Origin: CAYQLK01 sp964426075 | GTDB taxonomy: Bacteria; Patescibacteriota; Microgenomatia; CAYQLK01 | Length of the DNA stretch: 15,054 nucleotides | Assembly (NCBI GenBank): GCA_964426075.1 | Contig: CAYROP010000023.1 | Coordinates: forward strand, 1 to 15,054 | Direction: 5' to 3' | Shown here: in pieces, positions 1-4,588 of the stretch | How positions within the stretch are numbered: the first letter of the stretch is position 1 | Layout: each line of letters begins with the position of its first letter | Made by a program: the position numbers and the translations under genes | The notes under the pieces: generated by a model | Seen by the model: only the letters and a program-made list of their open reading frames with translations | Told to the model about the DNA's origin: nothing | The model's database searches: none

Positions 1-98
1 AGGCATTTAACAAAATTATTACCAGAATAGTAATAAAAAAAATCCCAATCGAACTCAACCAACATTTATAAAAAAACTTTAATAAATTCTGATACTTT

Positions 99-1445
99 TT
101 AGTATTTCTCATTTTTATTTATATCTCGATCCTCCACCTCAAAACCCATTTCGCGAATTTTTTCTCTTAACGAATCGCTCAAAGTATAATCCCCTGATTT
201 TCTTGCCTCAATTCTTTTGTCCATTAACTCCTGAACCTCAGCTGGAATCTCAATAACTGTTTCCTTAAAAATATCTAAAGCTAGAACACTATCAACGTGG
301 GTGAAAAAATCTTTGGTCGCCTTAGGCGTCTGACCAAATGTCATTACACCTGCCAAAAACTCAGCCACATTCAAGTCATTAAACAGTGGCTGCCACAACT
401 CTTCTGGCGAAGAATCTTCTCCATCTAACGCTGTTCTGGCTAGTCCGCGCAGTTTTGCCAAACCTTTTTTAGCTGCCTCATAACTATCGTCCGTAAACTC
501 CATTTGTTTGCGATAGTTGGTTTGATAACACAAGAATTTAAACGCCATCGGATCATCAAGGTCAAGTACGCGAGTAAAGTTTTTGAGACTTTTACCCATT
601 TTTTGATTATTCACATTAAGAAACTCTCCATGAAACCAATAATTGGCTAGAGGTTTACCTCTTAAAGCTTCGGTTTGAGCTATTTCATTACTGTGGTGAA
701 CACTAATATGATCCACACCGCCTGCGTGAATATCTATCGGCAACTCCCCTAAACACTCCTCAGCCATTACCGAACACTCCAAATGCCACCCAGGAAATCC
801 CATTCCGTAGCCTTCAAACTCCCACTCCATCTGTCTTTTTTCGTTTTTTGGCGAGAACTTCCAAACCGCAAAATCCGCTTGGTTGCGTTTGCTAGTATCA
901 ATCTCAACTCTAGCTCCTGCTAATTTGTCTTTTAAGTCTTGTCCCCACAATTTGCCGTAGTCGGGTAGTTTGGTCACATCAAAATAGAGCCCGTCTTCGG
1001 CTTCATAAACAAAACCTTTTTCCTTTAAGCCCTTAACAAACGCAATTTGTTGTGGAATGAATTCCGTCGCGTGCGGCGTAACTGTCGGTCGTAACAAATT
1101 AAGTTTGACCCACTCTTCCCAAAACGCCTCTTCGTACTTGTCAGCTATTTGTCTAGCAGTCATGCCTGATTCTTTGGAAGCTTTTTCTACTTTGTCTTCG
1201 CCTGTGTCAGCGTCAGTTGTCAGATGTCCAACATCGGTCACATTAACTACATGAGTAACCTTATATCCAGCCAACTCCAAAACTCGCCTTAGAATATCCT
1301 CATTAATATAGGTGCGAAAATTCCCAATATGCACATAGTCATAAACAGTCGGGCCACAACCATACATTCTGACCTCACCATCTTTTGTTGGCTTGAACAG
1401 CTCAATTGAGCGGGTCATTGTGTTGTAAAGCTTGAGTGGTTTCAT
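99..1445 (-). CDS. cysS: Cysteinyl-tRNA synthetase
   Basis: This cytosolic class Ia synthetase charges tRNA-Cys with cysteine using ATP. At 448 residues it is close to the usual bacterial length of about 460. The N-terminal Rossmann domain carries the HIGH-type motif as HIGN (residues 39-42), and the KMSKS loop reads KMGKS (282-286). The expected zinc ligands are present: C30 in YGCGPTVYD, C224 in WHLECSVMAEEC, H250 (or H251) and E254 in the HHSNEIAQ segment. The C-terminal helical anticodon-binding part ends in the usual K/E-rich tail. The chosen ATG starts at the canonical distance before YGCGPTVYD. A TAAAAT -10 box ends 7 bases before it, and no Shine-Dalgarno is visible, so the message may be leaderless. 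Identity is very secure. Confidence 0.98.
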   Translation of the reverse strand: MKPLKLYNTMTRSIELFKPTKDGEVRMYGCGPTVYDYVHIGNFRTYINEDILRRVLELAGYKVTHVVNVTDVGHLTTDADTGEDKVEKASKESGMTARQIADKYEEAFWEEWVKLNLLRPTVTPHATEFIPQQIAFVKGLKEKGFVYEAEDGLYFDVTKLPDYGKLWGQDLKDKLAGARVEIDTSKRNQADFAVWKFSPKNEKRQMEWEFEGYGMGFPGWHLECSVMAEECLGELPIDIHAGGVDHISVHHSNEIAQTEALRGKPLANYWFHGEFLNVNNQKMGKSLKNFTRVLDLDDPMAFKFLCYQTNYRKQMEFTDDSYEAAKKGLAKLRGLARTALDGEDSSPEELWQPLFNDLNVAEFLAGVMTFGQTPKATKDFFTHVDSVLALDIFKETVIEIPAEVQELMDKRIEARKSGDYTLSDSLREKIREMGFEVEDRDINKNEKY

Positions 1446-1667
1446 TACGAGTATTTTACACTAAGGGTTTTCTGCTTTGCAGAAACATGTTTTTTTTAAT
1501 TTGCCTTCTCGCTTTAAAGAAAAGTAATTTTTTAATTTATAGGTTCTCGCTTTTGTTTTCAAAAAGCTGAGTCCCTCACTTTTTCTCTAACAAAAAGCTA
1601 CAAGCCTGCGTTAAGAATGAATTATTTTTCATTCTCTCGTTGAGACAGGAAACCTGAAACTAAATAG
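1446..1667. other. Intergenic region with small hairpins
   Basis: No ORF with coding character. It holds the cysS promoter and several short perfect hairpins: TTCTGC-ttt-GCAGAA near 1471-1485, AGAATGA/TCATTCT near 1614-1635, and CAGG-aaa-CCTG near 1646-1656. None has a U-tract convincing enough to call a terminator. Confidence 0.5.
1453..1458 (-). promoter_or_regulatory. -10 box of cysS, probable leaderless start
   Basis: TAAAAT on the minus strand, seven bases before the cysS ATG. The possible -35 (TGCAAA, 17-base spacer) is weak. Initiation about 7 bases downstream would fall at or next to the start codon. Confidence 0.45.
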
Positions 1668-1779
1668 TCGGCCGTTTTTGCTTTTGTTTTTTACAGGAAA
1701 GAAGAGTAGCTTTGTGTACCCTTTAGGGCAGGCTTAGCCTGACAAAGCGTTGAGAGGAAAACGTAGTTGTCCTCTCAAG
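1668..1779. repeat. Structured dispersed repeat, copy 1 of 3
   Basis: About 112 bp, shared with copies at 3043-3155 and 3803-3912. Order on the plus strand: CGGCCG and a T-rich stretch, GGAAAGAAGAGTAG, a three-way-junction-like fold, then a long hairpin with arms TTGAGAGGA / TCCTCTCAA. Here the closing stem is GCTTTGT/ACAAAGC with inner hairpins CCC-ttta-GGG and AGGC-tta-GCCT. The other copies use a different closing stem (CAAAGC/GCTTTG) and AAGC/GCTT, so both sides of the stems have changed together. On the minus strand this copy begins right after terminator A. The transcribed strand is unknown. Confidence 0.85.
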
Positions 1780-1782
1780 ACT

Positions 1783-1822
1783 AAAAAATTGCCCCCTCCG
1801 CACAACGAGATACGGAGGGGGC
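1783..1822 (-). terminator. Intrinsic terminator of RNA A
   Basis: On the minus strand a perfect 10-bp stem (GCCCCCTCCG / CGGAGGGGGC, 12-base loop) is followed by AATTTTTT. It is far more GC-rich than its surroundings. Confidence 0.85.
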
Positions 1823-2022
1823 GTGGAAAGGAGTTGCACGAATCAGCCGCGCGACTTGTTTTGTCCCCGCATTCAGGGCAAAGTTTGTCGGATTCGTGAG
1901 CAAGAACTCCTATTGTTTGTTAAGGTGTCCACCTCAATGTGCAGTTACCCTTTTTGGCGGGTACCAGAAAAAGATGGGTCCCAGTACAGCACTGAGGTGG
2001 ACATGTTCACGGCGGGTGAACA
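1783..2022 (-). ncRNA. Candidate structured small RNA A (~240 nt)
   Basis: A complete transcription unit without a credible ORF: promoter TTGCAA-17-TATAAA, an inferred start near 2022, and a strong terminator. From 5' to 3' the minus strand shows: hairpin H1 (GTTCAC-CCGCC-GTGAAC); a long stem H2 (TGTCCACCTCA with TGAGGTGGACA, extended by GTGC/GCAC beyond a 2-base bulge) whose loop contains further complementary pieces (TACCC/GGGTA, CTTTTT/AAAAAG); H3, made of GGAGTT/AACTCC plus CACGAATC/GATTCGTG around a 46-base loop; and the terminator hairpin. I find no signature of RNase P, tmRNA, SRP or 6S RNA. The family is unrecognised. It could also be a long regulatory leader of cysS, but the terminator lies 340 bases before cysS. 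Confidence 0.7.
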
Positions 2023-2028
2023 CTCATA

Positions 2029-2057
2029 TTTATACTCCCGCAAAAATCCTATTGCAA
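2029..2057 (-). promoter_or_regulatory. Promoter of RNA A
   Basis: Minus strand: -35 TTGCAA (2052-2057), 17-base spacer, -10 TATAAA (2029-2034). It starts 17 bases beyond the end of terminator B, with no gene start downstream. Confidence 0.7.
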
Positions 2058-2073
2058 TAAGTAAAATTTAGTC

Positions 2074-2104
2074 AAAAAAAACGCCCCAGTGATTAACTGG
2101 AGCG
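2074..2104 (-). terminator. Intrinsic terminator of RNA B
   Basis: Minus strand: CGCTCCAGT-taatc-ACTGGGGCG (9 bp with one G-U pair), followed by eight T. Confidence 0.9.
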
Positions 2105-2182
2105 GAATTGGTTTGACCCTCTCTGGGAGACTATCATGGAGCGGACACGAAAATTCTCCAGAGAGGGGGTGCGTTAACACCG
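2074..2182 (-). ncRNA. Candidate small RNA B (~110 nt)
   Basis: Bounded by a near-consensus promoter and an excellent terminator. Its body is a hairpin with a perfect 10-bp stem (CCCTCTCTGG / CCAGAGAGGG) extended by AGA/TCT across one bulged C. A short single-stranded linker (TCAAACCAATTC) separates it from the terminator hairpin. The only ATG frame is 14 codons, has no Shine-Dalgarno at normal distance, and starts inside the hairpin loop, so a protein product is unlikely. The family is unrecognised. The layout (5' stem-loop, unpaired linker, terminator) is that of a trans-acting bacterial sRNA, which is inference only. Confidence 0.75.
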
Positions 2183-2188
2183 AATGTA

Positions 2189-2217
2189 AGTATATCATAT
2201 TAGACCTATAATGTCAA
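2189..2217 (-). promoter_or_regulatory. Promoter of RNA B
   Basis: Minus strand: perfect -35 TTGACA (2212-2217), 17-base spacer, -10 TATACT (2189-2194). One of the two best promoters in the window. Confidence 0.85.
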
Positions 2218-2244
2218 TATATTTTAATTATTGGATAAAAACTT

Positions 2245-2295
2245 AAAAAAGACCCTCCCCTTCTGCAAGTACCCCGCAATACAGAAGGAGAGGGT
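2245..2295 (-). terminator. Terminator shared by RNA E and the 127-aa membrane protein gene
   Basis: Minus strand: 14-bp stem ACCCTCTCCTTCTG / CAGAAGGGGAGGGT (one T-G wobble), 16-base loop, then C and six T. Confidence 0.9.
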
Positions 2296-2334
2296 TGGGT
2301 ATGGTGTCTAATGGGGAGAGCTACAAAACACCAC
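2245..2334 (-). ncRNA. Candidate small RNA E (~90 nt), inside a 3' UTR
   Basis: The promoter TTGACA-16-TACAAT lies 39 bases downstream of the stop codon of the membrane protein gene and points at that gene's terminator. The predicted transcript has a TGGTGT/ACACCA hairpin and then the 14-bp terminator hairpin. No ORF with a ribosome binding site is visible. This arrangement matches the known class of 3'-UTR-derived sRNAs with their own promoter. The product has not been shown to exist; the alternative is a chance promoter in a 3' UTR. Confidence 0.6.
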
Positions 2335-2340
2335 TCGGAC

Positions 2341-2368
2341 ATTGTACCGTAGTCAGAGTTGTTGTCAA
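2341..2368 (-). promoter_or_regulatory. Promoter of RNA E
   Basis: Minus strand: perfect -35 TTGACA (2363-2368), 16-base spacer, -10 TACAAT (2341-2346). Confidence 0.75.
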
Positions 2369-2406
2369 CATTACGACTACAGGTGGTTTTGAACAGAACG
2401 AAAATG

Positions 2407-2790
2407 TTACTGGAACAGTTTCGCCCACCGTCTGTGCACGAAGTCGTCCCAAAGCGATCCTGGGAAGGTCATCAGCACAAGGATGCAAATCGCCGTCAGG
2501 CCGTTTAGGACCCAACTCGAAGCGCTTGCTGTGATGAGAACCAAAACAGCAACTGGCACGAGTTTGGCTAGCCACTTCCTGTGCCAGTACCAGTTGTACC
2601 AGAGGATCACCACTGATACGGCGATCAGGCAAACAAGTGACAGCACGATTATGGACTGTACCCAAAAAAGGGTCAGCCCCAAAAAAGCCACTGCCCCCCA
2701 AGCAACATACTCGAAGTACTCCGAGAAAAACTGCTCAAGGCTCTCGTTCGACTCGGCTATTTTCGGCCAAGTCAAAATCTTCAGAAACAT
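2407..2790 (-). CDS. Small integral membrane protein of unknown function
   Basis: 127 residues. I do not recognise a family. The N-terminal third is charged (ESNESLEQFFSEYFEY). It is followed by hydrophobic segments at roughly residues 30-50, 50-68, 78-95 and 97-110, so three or four membrane helices are likely. The loop WYNWYWHRKW between them is rich in Trp and Tyr, and the tail HRRWAKLFQ is basic. The ATG is supported by a Shine-Dalgarno (AGGAG) about six bases upstream, unlike most genes here. Its base composition stands out: 33 of 60 G/C on one sampled line, against about 35% in recR. A -10 TATAAT lies upstream and a strong terminator downstream, so it is a one-gene unit. It may be horizontally acquired. 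Confidence 0.7.
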   Translation of the reverse strand: MFLKILTWPKIAESNESLEQFFSEYFEYVAWGAVAFLGLTLFWVQSIIVLSLVCLIAVSVVILWYNWYWHRKWLAKLVPVAVLVLITASASSWVLNGLTAICILVLMTFPGSLWDDFVHRRWAKLFQ

Positions 2791-2827
2791 CGTCCACTCC
2801 TGTAAATTAATGTTCGGTTAAGCACAA

Positions 2828-2833
2828 ATTATA
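2828..2833 (-). promoter_or_regulatory. -10 box of the 127-aa membrane protein gene
   Basis: Consensus TATAAT on the minus strand, about 37 bases before the ATG, directly after the terminator of RNA C. No good -35 is seen at 16-18 bases. Confidence 0.5.
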
Positions 2834-2856
2834 TACCTTGCATGCAAATTTTGACT

Positions 2857-2892
2857 AAAAAAAGCCCCTCCTCACATTAAGCAAGGAGGGGC
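2857..2892 (-). terminator. Intrinsic terminator of RNA C
   Basis: Minus strand: GCCCCTCC / GGAGGGGC, 8-bp stem with a 13-base loop, followed by seven T. Confidence 0.9.
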
Positions 2893-3005
2893 ACGGACCA
2901 GAAGTGTTGTGCGCGCAATTTGTCGCAACTACCTCTGAGGGGTTGTTTGGCCCCCTTCGGAATCTCCCAATCCTAAAGGGGGCTGGAGGGTGCGCGTTCG
3001 AGCGC
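2857..3005 (-). ncRNA. Candidate small RNA C (~150 nt)
   Basis: From the inferred start near 3005 the minus strand folds into consecutive hairpins: TGCGC-tcgaac-GCGCA; GCCCCCTT/AAGGGGGC (8 bp, 18-base loop); a GTTGCG/CGCACAAC stem with one bulge; and the terminator. The sequence is GC-rich and has no ORF with a start and ribosome binding site. No Rfam-type signature that I know fits. The promoter abuts repeat copy 2, so the unit sits exactly between the repeat and the membrane protein gene. Confidence 0.65.
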
Positions 3006-3011
3006 AGTTAA

Positions 3012-3040
3012 TTTGTACCACTGATACTTATAAAATGCAA
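3012..3040 (-). promoter_or_regulatory. Promoter of RNA C
   Basis: Minus strand: -35 TTGCAT (3035-3040), 17-base spacer, -10 TACAAA (3012-3017). Weaker than the promoters of B and E. Confidence 0.5.
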
Positions 3041-3042
3041 AA

Positions 3043-3155
3043 TCGGCCGTTTTTGCTTTTGTTTTTTACAGGAAAGAAGAGTAGCAAAGTGTACCCGAAG
3101 GGCAAGCCCTGCTTGGCTTTAATTGTTGAGAGGAAAACGCAGTTGTCCTCTCAAG
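3043..3155. repeat. Structured dispersed repeat, copy 2 of 3
   Basis: About 113 bp. Its first 35 bases match copy 1 nearly exactly (TCGGCCG, T-rich stretch, ACAGGAAAGAAGAGTAG). The closing stem is the AAAGT/GCTTT variant with one wobble, and the inner hairpins are ACCC-gaa-GGG and AAGC-cct-GCTT. The TTGAGAGGA/TCCTCTCAA hairpin is identical except for one loop base. On the minus strand it starts five bases after the stop codon of the 190-aa gene. Confidence 0.85.
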
Positions 3156-3159
3156 ATCG

Positions 3160-3732
3160 CTAAATAAAATGAAAAGTGTCTAAAATTTTGGAATAAACTT
3201 CTTCATTACTATCCCCTGTTGAATAAGGAGATAGATTAATTCTGTAAGTCCAAGCACCTTTCGTAACCGCAATTCGACCAAACCCTTCACTAACCATTAC
3301 CTTTTCCCCTTCAAATCCACTAATTTCTACATCTGACCTTTGTAGGGTTTCCGCCGAATAAGATGCTACAAACTTGTCAGCCATTTGTTTACTGTTTAGT
3401 TTGTTGGGATTATTAAAAACAGTCACTGTGATGTTTTGCCCAGTTGGTGAGATCAAAACTGCCTCACCTAAAGCGTCCTCTTCTGAAGCCAATGTTTGAG
3501 TAACAGACCAATCTCTAGGATGTCTGAAAGAATAGTTGTAATTAAGATCACGAAAATCAGACCAACCATCTGTGCCAGCCACCACTGGTGTTGGCGCTAT
3601 TCCAGAAAAAGTAGTCGGATTCTTTGTCTCAATATTTTTATTCTGAGAATTTTTAGCATTAAAAATTACCAAGCCTATCCCAAAAACAACAACAATTATT
3701 ACTAAAATAACTAGTAGTCGAGCAGATCTCAT
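3160..3732 (-). CDS. Membrane-anchored extracytoplasmic protein, PsbP/DUF-like fold
   Basis: 190 residues. One hydrophobic helix (about residues 5-25) after MRSAR should anchor the protein or act as a signal; there is no lipobox cysteine. A polar linker follows. Residues from about 60 onward hold a compact domain with YNYSFRHPRDWSV, a pattern common to small PsbP-like and related lipoprotein domains in which a strand plus 'hP..W' starts the fold; the fold ends with a typical ILDTFHFI strand. Function is unknown. It is AT-rich like the genome background and is flanked on both sides by copies of the structured repeat, so it forms a repeat-gene-repeat unit of about 650 bp. No Shine-Dalgarno is seen. 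Confidence 0.75.
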   Translation of the reverse strand: MRSARLLVILVIIVVVFGIGLVIFNAKNSQNKNIETKNPTTFSGIAPTPVVAGTDGWSDFRDLNYNYSFRHPRDWSVTQTLASEEDALGEAVLISPTGQNITVTVFNNPNKLNSKQMADKFVASYSAETLQRSDVEISGFEGEKVMVSEGFGRIAVTKGAWTYRINLSPYSTGDSNEEVYSKILDTFHFI

Positions 3733-3740
3733 ATAACTCT

Positions 3741-3769
3741 ATCTTAGCAATTTATTACCTAAATATTAA
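3741..3769 (-). promoter_or_regulatory. Promoter of the 190-aa protein gene, probable leaderless start
   Basis: Minus strand: -35-like TTAATA, 17-base spacer, extended -10 TGC-TAAGAT (3741-3746), ending 8 bases before the ATG. Confidence 0.5.
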
Positions 3770-3802
3770 AAATCCGTTTTTATGCTTATTTTAGGAGTAG
3801 AA

Positions 3803-3912
3803 CCGAACGTTTTTGTTTGTCTTAAAAAAGGAAAGAAGAGTAGCAAAGCGTACCCGTAAGGGCAAGCTCTGCTTGGCTTTGTGTTGAGAGGAAAACGCAG
3901 TTGTCCTCTCAA
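3803..3912. repeat. Structured dispersed repeat, copy 3 of 3
   Basis: The core from 3829 (AGGAAAGAAGAGTAG) to 3912 is highly similar to the other copies; the T-rich outer part (3803-3828) is diverged. The closing stem is CAAAGC/GCTTTG, with inner hairpins CCC-gtaa-GGG and AAGC-tct-GCTT. The long hairpin TTGAGAGGA/TCCTCTCAA is intact. On the minus strand it begins immediately after the terminator of RNA D. Confidence 0.85.
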
Positions 3913-3916
3913 TATC

Positions 3917-3967
3917 AAAGAAAACCCCTTGCCCGTGCTGCCGCATGTGGCGCAACTGAGCAAGGGG
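3917..3967 (-). terminator. Terminator of RNA D
   Basis: Minus strand: stem CCCCTTGC / GCAAGGGG enclosing a smaller inner fold, followed by TTTTCTTT. Confidence 0.75.
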
Positions 3968-4010
3968 TCGAATTACATAGGAGTCCTTCACCCCTGTCAG
4001 ACTCCCAGTG
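3917..4010 (-). ncRNA. Candidate small RNA D (~95 nt)
   Basis: A promoter with -35 TGGACA, 17-base spacer and extended -10 TGC-TAGAAT precedes a short transcript with hairpin GGAGTC/GACTCC (6 bp) and a terminator hairpin with an 8-bp outer stem. A GTG-started frame crosses it, but it runs through the terminator into the repeat and has no homology that I can see. It fits the same pattern as RNAs A-C: solitary, GC-rich, minus strand, next to a repeat copy. Confidence 0.6.
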
Positions 4011-4016
4011 CGACAA

Positions 4017-4045
4017 ATTCTAGCATTTTCGCCTAAAATTGTCCA
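4017..4045 (-). promoter_or_regulatory. Promoter of RNA D
   Basis: Minus strand: -35 TGGACA (4040-4045), 17-base spacer, extended -10 TGC-TAGAAT (4017-4022). Confidence 0.6.
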
Positions 4046-4089
4046 AAATTACCCACAAATCCAACTAATAGTACGAAAAACAGAAAAAA

Positions 4090-4476
4090 CTAATAATTCC
4101 AATCTTTCTGCCAAGTTTTCATCATTTCTATCTCAGCAGTTTGTGCCTCAATAATCCTTTTACTCAAATCAATTATTTCTTTACGTGTTGCCGATTTTAT
4201 AGCCAAATTAGCCATATCAATCGCCCCCTGATGGTGAACAATCATTTCAGACAAAAATTCTTTATCAAAATCTTCCCCCGTCTTTTGATTCAAACCATAA
4301 ACCATATTTTCCATCATTTCATCCATATGATCTCTATCACCCACCAACTGATTACCTCCACCCATCATACCCATTCCCATCATATGAGAATTATTATTCA
4401 AACCAAAATAAACAACTGTTAACAAAATTCCAGACAATAACCCGATTACTCCGTACAAAATAGCATTATTATTCAT
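4090..4476 (-). CDS. DUF305 family protein, membrane-anchored, Met-rich
   Basis: 128 residues. One N-terminal helix (about 5-25) anchors it with the rest outside. A Met/His-rich stretch follows (HMMGMGMMGG, 31-40), of the kind that binds copper in other proteins. The C-terminal DUF305 helical domain has the family hallmark FDKEFLSEMIVHHQGAIDMA, with the HH pair at 81-82, and a second helix rich in Glu and Met (AQTAEIEMMKTW). DUF305 belongs to a ferritin-like group, and members are often found with copper-handling genes; a copper role is inference here. The -10 TATAAT ends 8 bases before the ATG. Family assignment is secure, function is not. Confidence 0.9.
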   Translation of the reverse strand: MNNNAILYGVIGLLSGILLTVVYFGLNNNSHMMGMGMMGGGNQLVGDRDHMDEMMENMVYGLNQKTGEDFDKEFLSEMIVHHQGAIDMANLAIKSATRKEIIDLSKRIIEAQTAEIEMMKTWQKDWNY

Positions 4477-4484
4477 ATATCCCC

Positions 4485-4490
4485 ATTATA
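4485..4490 (-). promoter_or_regulatory. -10 box of the DUF305 gene, probable leaderless start
   Basis: Perfect TATAAT on the minus strand, ending 8 bases before the ATG. The -35 candidate TTTGGG is poor. A GGGG between box and ATG could act as a weak ribosome site if initiation is earlier. Confidence 0.5.
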
Positions 4491-4510
4491 CTCCCAAACC
4501 AAAATGGCCC

Positions 4511-4556
4511 AAAAAAAGCCCCTCCTCTCCGCATGATTAGTGCGAAGAAAAGGGGC
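4511..4556 (-). terminator. Terminator of the DGQHR gene
   Basis: Minus strand: stem GCCCCTTTTCTTCGCA with TGCGGAGAGGAGGGGC (minor mismatches), followed by seven T, 33 bases after the stop codon. Confidence 0.9.
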
Positions 4557-4588
4557 GAACCGTCATCCACTCCTTGTGGAATAACGGA

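Noticed and set aside
1783..2022. T-box riboswitch controlling cysS
   Set aside because: A TGGTACC-like string exists, but it lies about 150 bases before the terminator rather than in an antiterminator bulge, the T-box consensus AGGGTGGNACCGCG is absent, and the terminator is 340 bases from cysS.
1823..2071. Plus-strand 82-codon frame
   Set aside because: It lies antisense to RNA A, is interrupted by the RNA stems, has no ribosome binding site and no recognisable protein character.
2295..2821. Plus-strand frames of 79 and 112 codons and an overlapping minus frame (2321-2701)
   Set aside because: All overlap the membrane protein gene, which alone has a Shine-Dalgarno, hydrophobic helices and a terminator on the same strand.
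2857..3005. tRNA or tmRNA (a GTTCGA string in a stem)
   Set aside because: The string is the loop of a small GC hairpin; no acceptor stem, D-arm or CCA-like end is present.
1668..3912. Integron attC sites
   Set aside because: The repeats are of similar size and flank a gene, but the required core sites (RYYYAAC and GTTRRRY) do not fit the arm sequences, and no integrase is in the window.
1668..3912. CRISPR array
   Set aside because: There are only three copies, about 110 bp each, at irregular intervals of 0.6-1.3 kb.
3766..3991. Minus-strand frames of 65 and 66 codons across repeat copy 3
   Set aside because: They run through the terminator of RNA D and the repeat, and the stems covary between copies, so translation is unlikely.
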